Assembly (NCBI GenBank): GCA_003993805.1
Contig: RSEF01000003.1
Span: forward strand, 106,287,031 to 106,351,030
Direction: 5' to 3'
Length of the DNA stretch: 64,000 nucleotides
Source: Himantopus leucocephalus
Lineage: Eukaryota > Chordata > Aves > Charadriiformes > Recurvirostridae
The position numbers were made by a program, and so were the translations under genes. How positions within the stretch are numbered: position 1 is the stretch's first letter; each line of letters starts with the position of its first letter. The notes beneath the pieces were generated by a model that ran no database searches, was not told the origin of the DNA, and was given only the letters and a program-made list of their open reading frames with translations. Below are positions 14,462 through 24,619 of the stretch, one piece after another.

Positions 14462-15622
14462 TTATTTATTATATACATTCTCATAAGGATCGTGGATCGT
14501 TCCAGAAATAGCTTTCAAATCTTCATTTTCAGAAGAAATCCATTGCCTGCGTTTTCTGTCAATTAAAATTATTTCATAAGCTAAAAATATCATTTTCCCA
14601 AAGCTCAGTAGATCACATGCAATTATGAAAACAAAGCTCCTAAAAGCAACTCCAGGAACTGTCTTCTTCTGACTTGGGAAGATAAGCAATCCTGCGAAAG
14701 CACTCAACCAACCCACTGCTGTTTTAAATTTAAAACACTTTGGAACATTTCAGGTTAGTAAGTTTGCAGATCCAAGCGGCTTTGAAAAAGCTCTGTAACA
14801 CAGGTATTTACATTCTGTATTAGATTTTTGAGTTGTAATTAATCTGTCATCTCAGGTGGTTTGGTTTTTTTCCTCCCCCGGAGATCTCACTTTGACAGGA
14901 AAGTAAGAAAAGGAATGTGATTACTGTCATTGTAGGAAATACAATTCTGAGTCATTTTGCAAGCAAAATAAAAGGAAAAAAATATGCCCAAGATTAAAAA
15001 GTCAACTCTTCCCCTCAACTATAAAGCAGCACTACTAAAAATAATTTCTCTCTTGTGTTCTGAGCTACTACAATTCCCGCCATGTTTATTTTTAAACCAC
15101 AACATTCTGCAACATTGGGGCTCTTGAGAGACTATAATCCAGCCAATCTTGTTTTAGGAGATCAAAATACTACATCTCCTCTTCTGTCTTCTCTCCCTTA
15201 GACAGGACAGTAATAAGCAAGAGCAGCACACTCTTGTTTGAAACAGCATCTTAACTCTCACGACAAGAATTTCAGTGGAGCTGCTGGACTCTTCAGTGAG
15301 GCAGCTGAGAACTGGCACATTGTTCCATCTGCAGAGTACTGCTCCGTCAGGAAACCAGTAACGAGCAAAGGAAGGAAAGGGGTCAGGGAACAAGAGTGTC
15401 GTGTTATGTGTGCACGTGCCTGACTCTCTGACCTTCTGCTGTTGTGAGGTAACACAACAGCACAGACTTCTCTTTCACCCGTTTCCTATACTCCCACACA
15501 TCTTGGCCCACAAACTATGCCCAGAGAATTTTACTTGTATAGTAGTTTTCAACTTTATCAGAATGGTATGATGGTCTTTAAAAAACATGCACGAGGATAA
15601 AAATGTAAGTGGAAGGCACTAC
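14462..15622 (-). other. Probable E2F6 3' region: unresolved terminal coding exon and 3' UTR
   Basis: The last coding piece is not settled. Options: (a) read-through to the stop at 15558; (b) splicing to the acceptor ending at 15199 (pyrimidine-rich, ending CTGTCTAAG), which in phase 1 gives about 11 residues before a stop; (c) the acceptor ending at 15329 (CTCTGCAG), giving about 23 residues. None resembles the human tail, but this tail differs even between mammals. On the minus strand AATAAATAAA at 14470-14461 is a candidate poly(A) signal. Another AATAAA-like site lies near 14,158-14,166. Confidence 0.45.
15437..15462. other. Perfect 10-bp hairpin with 6-base loop
   Basis: TGCTGTTGTG at 15,437-15,446 and CACAACAGCA at 15,453-15,462. 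It lies downstream of the last certain E2F6 exon, so it could be part of the 3' UTR or last intron. Confidence 0.8.
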
Positions 15623-15770
15623 CTTCATCAGGAGGAACTGATGGCTCAGTTTCAGAAGTGACAGTATCCGTATCTTCAAAAGTTTTGGCACCTGGCTTCC
15701 CTTGTTCCACCTCACAGAGATACACATCAATGGGCCCTTTTGTGCTCTTCACATGTACTTCTATGCAATC
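15623..15770 (-). CDS. E2F6: E2F6 coding exon 6: end of marked box and acidic tail (148 nt)
   Basis: Acceptor TTTTATAG at 15778-15771. Reads [20 protein letters not shown] and then [20 protein letters not shown] and a short PSVPPDE tail. Residues about 203-251, matching the human [16 protein letters not shown] segment. A possible donor AAG|GTAGTG sits at 15622, phase 1. Without splicing the frame runs on to a stop ending at 15558, adding about 22 residues of non-acidic sequence. Confidence 0.92.
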
Positions 15771-18700
15771 CTATAAAACAGCAATTTGCATATAAGCCAA
15801 GGAACAAATCTTATTTTTGCACATATTTTAAAGCCAATAGATTAAGAACAGAACAAATACAGAAATGACATAACAATTTAAAATTGTGTTACTGGTTCTA
15901 CATAAGTTATGACTATTACATAGATTTGTAGGCCAATTATTAAGCACCATTAAGCTAACAAGGTTTCATTTTTTATGAACATGCACCTAACGAATCTTTG
16001 TTTAGTCTTTTTACTGACCTTTTGATATATGACCAAGATTTACTGTATGTTTAGTCGAGTTTTAAATTTTGTTACTCTTACAAGTCAATGCTATGGATCA
16101 GAAAACAAATCAAAGGACAGAGCAGCTTTAATAATACAGCAAAGCAACTATACCATATTACTTCTACTGCTTTCCTTCAGAAGACATCACATCGCAAGGC
16201 ACAGAGCAAATCAAATTTAATGGGCAATGGAGAGAAGATTCTGTTCTAAGTACAGCTTTTTAAATCCTGCCTTCTTTTGCTTCAGGAAGCCTCTGAAATC
16301 TTATCTTTCTCATCTCCACAGGATGAGTGCCAGCTCCTTTAGCTCCTTTTACCAGTGAAACCACTGGAGATCTATGCAGTGGATCTAGGTCTTCTGGTTC
16401 TATTGATTCATACCTCCTTTTTCCTATGATATCACCTCTCTTTCTATGCACACAGCAAGGCAAACTTGATGACTACACCATTATGAACATTATAAAAATG
16501 CACATGCAAAAGGAAAACCAAATTAAAACTCCATTTGTTGTCTTAAGCTTACTTCCAGTATTTCCCCTCTTTCACAGCACTACTTTAAGCAGTGGGTTCC
16601 CAGTATATAGGCCCCAATGCAGGTGCAGTGGGCAAAGCTACGGCTCTTCCATATGACCTGAATGGGAGGATGCATGATGTACCATGAGGTGAGAACAGGG
16701 CACAGCCCCCCATCTCCATAAAAAAAATCCATCTTGACATGATCTACTGGAGTGCCGAAACATTTCTTTTTGTCAACCATACCGTGCATTTCATAGTTTG
16801 ATATTATAGTGACAATAGGTGTCTACTCATTAAGCAGTAAGACAGCATTTACATGCTGGTAAGATCATTATCAAATCATGCTTATTGCTTTGTTTTGTTA
16901 GTTTTACAGTTTTTGTAGATTTTAGTATACAAACAATAGCAGCTCCTTGGAAATTTCATTATTCTAGTAATTATCAAGAAAACTGATAGTGGCAATAAGT
17001 AACATTTATTACAGCTGTTCCATTCTCTCTAGCAAAACCAAATAACTAAAGCTCAGACACGTTTATTGTTTAACAGTTTAGATTAACAAAAAAAATTACG
17101 GAAAATAAGTTTCTTAGACTATTATACCTACAGCACTGTTTAGTGGGACACAAGAACAATAAAGTACCAGTATTTGCTATACATGACAAAGAAACTGGAA
17201 GTCAGTTACTGATTGCTGCTGCAAAAATAAAATTTGAGAACTTCTGTTCCCTTAAGACAGAAGTGTATAAAACTTACTTCTTTAGGAATTGGTATTTCCA
17301 ATTTAGTTTCCTCTGGAGCTTTGATTGCAATCACAATCTGTTCTTGAAATGCCTGAATGCTACGGATATCTTGATATGTCACATAAGCTAGTGTATACAT
17401 TGGTCAAGGATTCTGTAAAGTAATTTGCTAATGGGCAGAAGCAAAGAGTATGATGTTAAGATACACTGAAGTGGAATACCAACTAAAGAAAAGTGGTAAC
17501 TAGTTCAGCTGAGGTTACTTTAATACTAGCTTTGTAAAATTAAATATTAGCTAACAACAGAAAAACCTTTTTTATTTCTAGGAAGGAAAAAGCTTCAAAA
17601 AAAATAATCAAGATATTCAGTATTAAAAAACCAAACACATTTGACAAACCGTTTTCACAGATGCTGTTGTAAGTCTACAAAGCAGAGGGAATGCTGCCTT
17701 TGAGGAAGTACTTCTTTGTTTTGTAATAAATATGCACGTAAATAATTTCTTGTAAAACTATGGAATTATTTTCTTAACCAGAACAGGTAAGGTGTAATGA
17801 AAAGTTTTCCTGATATCATACAGAAAATGGGCCCATTTCATTTGAGCACAGACCCTAACATTCTGCCAGACAAGGGAGCCAAGTAGTATTTTATTGTAAC
17901 CCAAAGCGAAAATCCAATATTTATGTCATATTAAAAGAAATCCCTTTTCTGTTATCAAAACCCATGTGAAAGGTAAGACTGCACTGGAACCTCTCCCAGG
18001 AAAGAGAACAGTATTAGAACACAACCAACGTACCATTGTCTCTTCTCGGCAACAGGTCACTGGGACTCTGTTTCGGGTCCTCTTTCTCACCTCACTAAGC
18101 AACTCAATCTCAAGTAAAGACCTGCCCCTGAGACAGCTTTCCTCTATAATGGAGAGAACAAGGTGATGGTCAGAGTACTAAGACTATCGCCCCACTTCCA
18201 TTCTGCAGAGGAAAGCTCACACAAGTAGCACTCCTCTGAGAATAGGCTAGATTGCGCATAATACTGCAAAGCAGGGCACATGACTAGTATATACTAATAT
18301 AAAATATCCAATAAGTTGCCTATTATAAAACTCATTATCAAGTATTGCTGCATACCTGTGGTATCAGACTACACCTATTACTAGATACCTGAGTACTTGC
18401 AACCGAAACCACATGTTAAAGTAATGCAAGAGTGAAAAGGATATTTTGCATTTTCTTTGTCTTCTGTTAGTTCAAATAACTGATGAGCACAATCCTTGAT
18501 TAACTCATCCAGAGCTTCTTCCATGGCTGACAAGTCAGAAAGTTCATCTTTAAGGTTTTGCTGCTCTGGTGCTTTTCCAAAAACTTGGTCACGATTAGAA
18601 CCTCTAGAAGAATATGAAAGTTGTCTAGTATGTTTATATAAATAAGAGCCTGTTTATTGCACACAAAGTACACTAACAGAAAACAACAAGGGACTCAGGC

Positions 18701-21700
18701 ATTCTTTGCTGAAATATGCTTCATTGTGCTTTTGCACTTGATACTTGTTAATATAGTAATTCAGATAGCCTGAGGATACAGAAGAACTTAAAATATTTTT
18801 ACCTCTTAAAAGTAATTCAATATACTTAAAAATACTCTCAAAGTTATAAACACAACTCAAAATTGCTGGGTTTCATTGTTTCAGAAATTAGAAGTTTCAA
18901 AGCCAACTCACACCCACTGGATAAGATTCTTAGATCTTTTCTGAATTAAATGGATTCCATCCAACACATTGGTGATGTCATACACTCTTCGTTTTCGTAC
19001 TCCAAGCATTACTGCCACTTCATTTAAATCAAGGACACCGTCTGGAGCTCTTTTGACAAGATCCATGAATTTTCTGGTCAAATAAACCAAGGATGCATCA
19101 AATCGAGGCTTTTTGACTTTCAGAGTTCCTGTAAAGTTTTCATAGAATATTTAGGGTAAACTACTANAAAAAAAAAAAAAAAGGCGATGAAGTAGCAATG
19201 AAGACAGAAGTCTGAAAACACTGTCATTCTTAACGCTGACATTGCAATGGCATTATATAAAGTCTATTAGCTGCATATACCTTCATTTGATTGCAATGAC
19301 TGTATCCTAATAGCAAGCATGTATCTTCATGCTATTCAATGTTCATGACTTCAGACAGCTAGTATGGACATTAACAGTTGTGTAACTATGTTCTGTAGGA
19401 CGTGAGCTCAGACTACTCAGTGAATACCAGGGAAATCTTCAGTTAACTTTAGGTGGTGTCAGGGCACTGCCAGAGAACCGAAGCTCTATCATATGCTTCA
19501 TTACACTGTTAAAATGGTGTTGCCTTTTTTTTTTTTTAATTTGTTTCTTTGTTTTTTCCCCTCACGCCCTTTTGGCCCAGATTAACCAGGAGGTCCCTCA
19601 GATAATGCTCAGGCACGGTTCAGGAGTTAGCCTAGTTTCAGGGACTGTTTCAGCCTGGATGTGACCAATCTGTTCTGGAGTCGGAGAACTCAATATATTG
19701 ACAAACTCTGGCTGTACTGTTTGGCCTCAGTGCAAAAGAATTGGTGATGCCATTGTTTCATTTACTAATGCAACAAAGATCTACAGATACCAGGACACCA
19801 CAAGTTTAACAGAGATCCCTGTGCTATGTGTACCCATTACCAGCACGTTTGCAGAAACAGCAGAAGTTTCTGATGAACAGCTTATTTAACTTTGGATTGT
19901 TATTTATGTATGCATAAAGCATAGAAAAGTATCTATTTTTAAAGAACAAAAAAGACATGGTACACACACATGCATCTCATGCTAGAGTAACAACTGACTG
20001 TCAAGTCCCGCTGTTACTTGTCTTTTCTCCTGCAAAGCAAACCAGGTACTCCAAATCTGATCAAACTGTGTCACTGAGTAATATTCCAGTCTAATGCTTC
20101 AAGAGAACGTGTGTGCATGTGTTTTCGTGCACATGGGTGCATGTGTAAGGAAAAATTCCCTAGGAAATCCTCTACTTCAAACTTCAGGATTTTTCCTGGG
20201 ATGAATGAGACATGCACTTTTACTCATAAAAACATACTCATGGGTATATCATACTCATTCTGTGGCTGCACGTTTGCGTACTCTTTAACATGAACTGACA
20301 GGTTCAACAACTCAGTTTTGGACTGTGTTACTGTAAGATGTGTGGGACTACTCAATTGGTGAGAAAAAACAAAAAAACAATGCAAGTTCACTCAAGCTTG
20401 TATTTATATTTGTTAATACCAGTTGAAAACTAACACTTGCTAGCACGATATTTCAGTTTTCTAACTCACATTTCCCGTAAGTTTTCTTTATAGCAGTGAG
20501 AAAGTATACTTGCAGCAGATTTAAGGAGGGGAAACTATGAAAATGTTTTGCTTCCTATCTGTTATGCCCTTCAGTGTGCAGCATTCTTCCTGCTCTGCCT
20601 TCATTAGGTATATAAGCATTTCTCATTTGTTTACAGCATGTACTCAGCATTGTAAAAAAGCATGAAATACTTCAAGAATAATCTTCACGCATGGAACACA
20701 GCAACTTACTTCTCACAAACTGTACGTCATTGTCCACGTTCAGGTTGATCATTGGTGGCTGGGGAAAAAACAAAAAAAAAACATAACTGACATAAAATGC
20801 TATCTACTCAGGAAGCTTCTCCAGAAGAAATCCCCAAACCAACTCTAGACACTACAGCCATCAGAGTGCTGACAACTCAACAGATATTATAGCGAAGGAG
20901 TGTCACCGGATAGAAGGGATACATACTGATTAATTCCTGTCAGAATTTTCTGCCCTTAATCTCAGCACATCTCCCTCTGTCTTGGGAAGCAGGAAACACC
21001 ACCAAACTCCCTAATGCTCAGGCAATGGTCACCTGTACCAGATACCTGTATAAACTCTGCAAATACAAGCTTCAGCTATTCCATGTAACAGCTCACATAC
21101 AGGAAATACACGGCTACTATGCAGCATTACAATTATTTTGTAGCAGACTTCCAGACTGGCAGCAGAGCCTGCTCTGGTCAAGAAACTGACGTGATGAGCC
21201 TAAGCAGATACTTCATTCCATCCCTCACCCCAATTTAACAAAAGGAGTATTTTCAAATTCAGACTCATTCCAGTTGGAAGAGACTTGAGAAGGTCTCTCG
21301 TCCAACCTTCATCTCCAAACGGGAACAGCCATTAGATCAGAGCAGCTTACTCAAGGCTTTATCCAAGTGTGTCTTGAAAATTTCAAGGGACAGAGGCTAC
21401 ACCTCTCTGGACTTCCCATTCCACCAGTTGCCCCCCATCCTCACAGCGAAAGTTTCACTTTGCATCAACTTACAACCTCTCTTGCTTCTTTAATTTCAAT
21501 TCATGGCTATTTCCTTTCAGCCTCCCATCATACACGGCTGTGAAGTGTCTGGCGCCAGCCTCTTGTTAACTTCCTTGCAAGTACTGAAGGGTTGTTGTGA
21601 CTTAACAAGCTCCCTCAGCGGTTTATCAACAGCCTTCCTGCACTGGTGGGCCTAAAACAGGACACACAAGCAGCCTAACATGTGCCCAGTAGAGAAGAAG

Positions 21701-23985
21701 AATCATTTCCCTTGCTTTGCTGGCTATGCTCCTGCTCATACAGCCTCATATGCCTCAATGCCAGGGCACACCGCTGGCGCACGTTTAGCCCACTGTCCAT
21801 CAGGACCCCCAGGTCCATTCAGCAGCGTGGTCCCCCAGCCTGTACCACTGCAGCGTACAGGCCCAGGTGCAGAACTGCACGTTCGTATTTTCAGCTTCCT
21901 TGGTTGAAGTTTGAGGTGTCTGATGACCCATTCCTCCAGCCTATTCCTAGCTGTCTATGGCAACTTCCCCACCTATAAACATCATGAGGGTGCATCCCAC
22001 ATCCTCCTCCTATCAACAGGACAGGTTCCAGGACAGACCCCCAAGGACCTCCACTACACTTTCGGGTAAAGTATGAACCACTAACCACTCCTCTTTGAGC
22101 GTGACAATTCAGCCAGTTTTTTTACTCATCTAATAGTTTACAGTCTGTAACATCCCAACTCAAAGAGGTGGATGCTGCAGGAAACTCAAAAGTCCTGCTA
22201 AAGCTAATGTAGATGACATCCAAGGCTTTGGATCTACAGATCTAGTCATTTCATCACCAAAGGTAATAAGTTTGCAAGTCTAGTCATGTTGGCTATTCCC
22301 AATCACCTTCACGTGCCCAGAAATAGCTTCCAAGAGAACGTGCTTCATGATTTTCCAAAGGACTGAAGTGAGGCTGACTCAGCTGTACCTGACCTCCACA
22401 ACCTCTCAAAGATGGTAGGAGAGCAACTTCACAATGACATCAGCCAGCTCTCTCAACCCGCTCAGGATGTACCCCAAGTGGGTCCTATGGACTTGTACAG
22501 GTTGAGGTTTCTCCAGAGATCCCTAGCTTGACACTTTTCCATTGCTGTTTACTCCTCTCCTTGAATCCTGTCTCTTAGACACAAAGCCCAGGGGACATAA
22601 GTTCTGAACACCCATCCAAGAAGGCCAAGTACTTCAACGTTATCTATGTCTACTCTTCCTAAATCACCTGCCCCATTTAGCATCAGGTTCAAACTCTTCC
22701 TTCACCACTAATGTAGCAGTGAAAGTTCTTCTTGTCACCTTGACAGTCCTTGCTGGTTTCAAAACTAGAACTTTGGCTTTCCTAGCATCATACCTACATG
22801 TCCAGACAATGTTTTTTATCCTTCTCCTTTATAGCCTGTCCTTGCTTCTACCTCCTGCATATGTTCTTTCTGCACCCCACCCGCAGAGTTCAAGCATAGC
22901 TATGCTCATCCCTCAACACATTTACTTGTTTTTGCAAGTATCAGGATAGAATGTTCCTGCACTTGTATGATGCCCTCCACCTCTTTGCCTCCTCCAACTT
23001 TCAAAGTTGCCGGTCTCAAAGCTCAGCTACCTGTTGCCTGAATAAACTGGAATCCTGAAGCCTGAATACACTGGTCCAGGTTCTGTACTCTGCTACTTGC
23101 CTTCCTCACTACACCCAGGGTCTTCAACTGCACTATTCCACGGCCATTACAGCCAAGGCTCCTAATGATTACCACATCCTTGACTTCCCTGTTTATAAGT
23201 AGTAGATTCAGGAAAGCATCACCTCTGGTTGACTCATCTAAACACCTACATCAGAAGCTGTGCCCAACACCCTTTTTTTCTTACAATCATAATCTCCAAT
23301 AATAAGAAATTTCTAATTACCAGTGTAAAACCTTACGTAAACTTTTTTATGGCTTTAAGACAATCCTACCAAGTAGCATTTAGCCCAACAGTCAAGGTTA
23401 AAAAAAAAAAAGCATTTTTAAAAAGTATCTCAGATTTAGAAATAGGCCCGTTTTTTGTTAGCTACCTCATAACGTTAGTAAAAGTAGCAGTGGAAGCTAC
23501 ATGTAAGATTACCTGAACACCACAGATGTTCAGAGAAGAACAGAATACACAGCTATAGTCTGTTTTTCTCAAACATAGCTACGACCTATTTAACTCGAGT
23601 AAGAGGCTGTAGGTAACACGACTAAGGAAATCATCCCTTTGCACTATGCCTAACACCACTACGTTTTCGTTTCCCGGGCAGCCTGCTAAAATGCGATGGA
23701 TGATGCGATGCATCACACCGCCCCTTTCGTGCACCGCTCTGGCTAGGCCTGCCACATCTTTCCCACTCCGGGATCTCCTGCCGGACAGGCGTGAGGGAGG
23801 ACTTAGGGGAATCTCCTTAAAACCTCCCGGGGTGGGAGCAAAGCCTTGCAGTGCCGCCCCGCCCTTTCCCCATCCACAGGCAGCACCTCCCTTCCCCGCC
23901 CGCCGTGTACCTCACTCACACGCAGCGTGTCCGGCCGCAGCGGCCTCAGATGCTCCCACTGGGCAGGGTTGGCCGGGTTGGCCAT
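15623..23985 (-). CDS. E2F6: E2F6 transcription factor gene (six placed coding exons, terminal exon uncertain)
   Basis: E2F6 is a nuclear repressor that binds E2F sites as a heterodimer with DP proteins. It lacks the transactivation and pocket-protein-binding tail of E2F1-5 and works with Polycomb-type complexes. Seen here: coding join 23985-23920, 20758-20710, 19128-18912, 18603-18445, 17392-17278, 15770-15623. Every junction keeps frame and gives 251 codons plus one base. Approximate domains: N-terminus 1-38, winged-helix DNA-binding domain 42-111 with the [15 protein letters not shown] signature at 83-97, leucine-rich dimerisation region 112-164, marked box 165-225 (GPIDVYLCE at 214-222). 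The marked box is followed by only a short acidic tail, as in E2F6. The wording of the dimerisation and marked-box parts ([34 protein letters not shown]) fits E2F6 better than E2F3 or E2F1. Human E2F6 is 281 residues. The intron-exon structure rules out a processed copy. Confidence 0.95.
15771..17277 (-). other. E2F6 intron 5
   Basis: GT-AG intron of 1,507 bases between the two marked-box exons. AT-rich, no recognisable mobile element. It holds a purine-rich (on the minus strand) 67-codon open stretch at 16,260-16,463, listed separately in the findings. Confidence 0.85.
17278..17392 (-). CDS. E2F6: E2F6 coding exon 5: first part of the marked box (115 nt)
   Basis: Starts after the AC acceptor of the U12 intron and reads (K)[18 protein letters not shown], then [20 protein letters not shown]. 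Ends in phase 0 at a consensus GTAAGT donor (17277-17272). Residues about 165-202. The LAYVTYQDI and KAPEETKLE strings are hallmark E2F marked-box sequence and are close to human E2F6 ([17 protein letters not shown]). The marked box takes part in DP dimerisation and cofactor contacts. Confidence 0.96.
17393..18444 (-). other. E2F6: Minor-class (U12-type, AT-AC) intron of E2F6
   Basis: Intron of 1,052 bases. The 5' end is ATATCCTTTT (18444-18435), a full match to the U12 donor consensus. The 3' end is TATAC (17397-17393). The branch element TCCTTGAC lies at 17410-17403, with the branch A at 17404, 11 bases from the 3' splice site, the usual short U12 spacing. No GT donor near 18445 would keep the frame. 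The possible AG at 17389-17388 would need one leftover base, and the one at 17412-17411 would read into an in-frame TGA. Minor-class introns at this place are known in the E2F family. Confidence 0.93.
18445..18603 (-). CDS. E2F6: E2F6 coding exon 4: dimerisation region (159 nt)
   Basis: Acceptor TTCTTCTAG ending at 18604. The exon begins by completing the Val codon, then reads G-S-N-R-D-Q and on into [20 protein letters not shown], a leucine-heptad dimerisation helix (residues about 128-147), then [13 protein letters not shown]. This is the DP-dimerisation part. The exon ends not at a GT but at the minor-class donor ATATCCTTTT (18444-18435), leaving two bases (AA) of a Lys codon. Confidence 0.95.
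18604..18911 (-). other. E2F6 intron 3 (short)
   Basis: GT-AG intron of 308 bases between the DNA-binding and dimerisation exons. AT-rich, nothing else seen. Confidence 0.9.
18912..19128 (-). CDS. E2F6: E2F6 coding exon 3: winged-helix DNA-binding domain (217 nt)
   Basis: Acceptor TTTACAG at 19135-19129, donor GTGAGT at 18911-18906. Residues about 39-111. The exon carries the whole E2F winged helix: [20 protein letters not shown] (helix 1), [20 protein letters not shown] (recognition helix with the RRVYD DNA contacts), and the wing [13 protein letters not shown]. All DNA-contacting residues of the [10 protein letters not shown] block are present. The acceptor is about 40 bases from an A-run with one ambiguous base at 19167. 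Confidence 0.97.
19129..20709 (-). other. E2F6 intron 2
   Basis: GT-AG intron of 1,581 bases. Contains an A-run at 19,168-19,182 preceded by one undetermined base (19,167), and a T-run near 19,525-19,538. No repeat family recognised. Confidence 0.88.
20710..20758 (-). CDS. E2F6: E2F6 coding exon 2 (49 nt)
   Basis: Preceded by a strong acceptor (TTTTTTCCCCAG at 20770-20759) and followed by donor GTAAGT. Translates in phase 0 as [16 protein letters not shown] and leaves one base. The INL-x-DN-VQ-V string matches the human E2F6 segment just before the DNA-binding domain (INLEDNVQYV). This is what ties the CpG-island exon to the rest of the gene. Confidence 0.9.
20759..23919 (-). other. E2F6 intron 1
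   Basis: GT-AG intron of 3,161 bases from the CpG-island exon to exon 2. About two thirds of it is an old CR1 element in the same orientation as the gene (listed separately). Confidence 0.82.
21258..23270 (-). mobile_element. Long decayed CR1 LINE within E2F6 intron 1
   Basis: The left edge is the CR1 3' end read in reverse (ATTCCAGTTGGAAGAGACTT). It is followed by the conserved CCACCAGTTGCCCCCCATCC and CCCAGGTCCATTCAGCAGCG regions. Farther right are the CATCAGCCAGCTCTCTCAAC and AGGAAAGCATCACCTCTGGT regions typical of CR1/L3 open reading frame 2. About 2 kb, full of stops. Minus orientation, the same as the host gene. The right edge is approximate. Confidence 0.8.
23920..23985 (-). CDS. E2F6: E2F6 coding exon 1 (start codon, 22 codons)
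   Basis: Begins at ATG 23985-23983 and reads [20 protein letters not shown], then L-R. The start has A at -3 and G at +4, a strong Kozak context, and lies inside the CpG island. The frame stays open upstream, but only as GC-rich, arginine/proline-rich sequence with no family resemblance, so this ATG is preferred. The exon can end at 23920 with donor GTGAGT, or nine bases later at 23911 with donor GTACAC. Both are phase 0 and join in frame to exon 2. This N-terminus does not resemble the longer human one, which is poorly conserved even among mammals. Confidence 0.75.
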
Positions 23986-24146
23986 GTTCGCCCGGCCCCT
24001 CCTCCTCCTGCTCCTCCTTCCTCCGGCCGGCCGGCCGCGGCCTAGCGCGGCGGGAGGCCTCACCCGCCCTGAGGCGAGGCGGCGGAGGCAGGGCGGGCGC
24101 TCAGAGGCCTTCGCGACGAGCCTGCGAGCCCGTGTCGGAAGAAGGC

Positions 24147-24154
24147 GCCGCCAT
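24147..24154 (-). promoter_or_regulatory. YY1-like element ATGGCGGC
   Basis: On the minus strand this reads ATGGCGGC, the core of the downstream YY1 element found near many CpG-island transcription starts, about 165 bases before the E2F6 start codon. It may mark the transcription start region. Confidence 0.4.
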
Positions 24155-24449
24155 CCCCACCCCACCTCCGGCAGGAGGGGGCGGCCGGGCCCTCCCGCCC
24201 TCACCACAGCCCGTTACGGCCACTCCTCCCCTCCCCTTTCCTTCCCTCCCGCCGCCAGCCGACGGTTGGACGGGAGAGCGGAAACCCCGCCCCTCCCCGG
24301 CCCGCGCGCAGGCGTGCGCTCGCCCTCCCACCCGAGCTGCGGCGCGAGCGAAGGTGACGACGACGAACCTCCCTCCCCACGCCTCACGCTTCCCTTACCC
24401 AGCGGCCCCTGCGGCGCGCCTGCGCCGCCGCCGCCCCGCCCACCCCGGG

Positions 24450-24457
24450 TTTCCCGC
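24450..24457 (+). promoter_or_regulatory. E2F-type site TTTCCCGC in the E2F6 promoter
   Basis: TTTCCCGC matches the E2F consensus TTTSSCGC and lies about 465 bases upstream of the E2F6 start codon. It suggests cell-cycle and self/cross regulation by E2F proteins, which is known for E2F-family promoters. Confidence 0.6.
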
Positions 24458-24614
24458 CCGGCCGCCTGTCAGCGGCCGCTGGGGGGGAGGGGGGGTGGTG
24501 TGTTGCGGCGCGGCCGTAGCACCATCGGCTCAGCCCGGCGGGCGGGTGTCGCCTCAGGGCAGCCCTCCCATCTGAACGTAATTGCGGAGGAAGGAGACTT
24601 CGGGTGTCGCCGGG

Positions 24615-24619
24615 ATTGG
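24615..24619 (-). promoter_or_regulatory. CCAAT box, E2F6 orientation
   Basis: ATTGG on the plus strand (CCAAT for E2F6), at the outer edge of the CpG island about 630 bases upstream of the start codon. A short motif with limited weight alone. Confidence 0.3.

Larger units (their letters stand above)
23740..24560. promoter_or_regulatory. CpG island and promoter of E2F6
   Basis: Abrupt change from AT-rich DNA to GC-rich, CpG-dense sequence with many GC boxes (for example CCCCGCCC near 24,288 and 24,432), an AscI-type GGCGCGCC near 24,412 and long proline/arginine-rich open frames on both strands that arise from composition alone. The E2F6 start codon lies inside it. No TATA box was seen, as expected for this promoter class. 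The two-sided CpG density would also allow a divergent transcript to the right, but no gene is visible there. Confidence 0.9.

Noticed and set aside
14462..14716. 84-codon minus-strand frame that looks like a membrane protein C-terminus
   Set aside because: Hydrophobic stretches followed by a charged tail are suggestive, and a GCAG acceptor lies nearby, but no family was recognised and it fits the E2F6 3' UTR equally well.
17402..17420. TTTACAG as a normal GT-AG acceptor for E2F6 exon 5
   Set aside because: It would read into an in-frame TGA before the marked box, and no matching GT donor exists; the U12 AT-AC pair explains the sequence.
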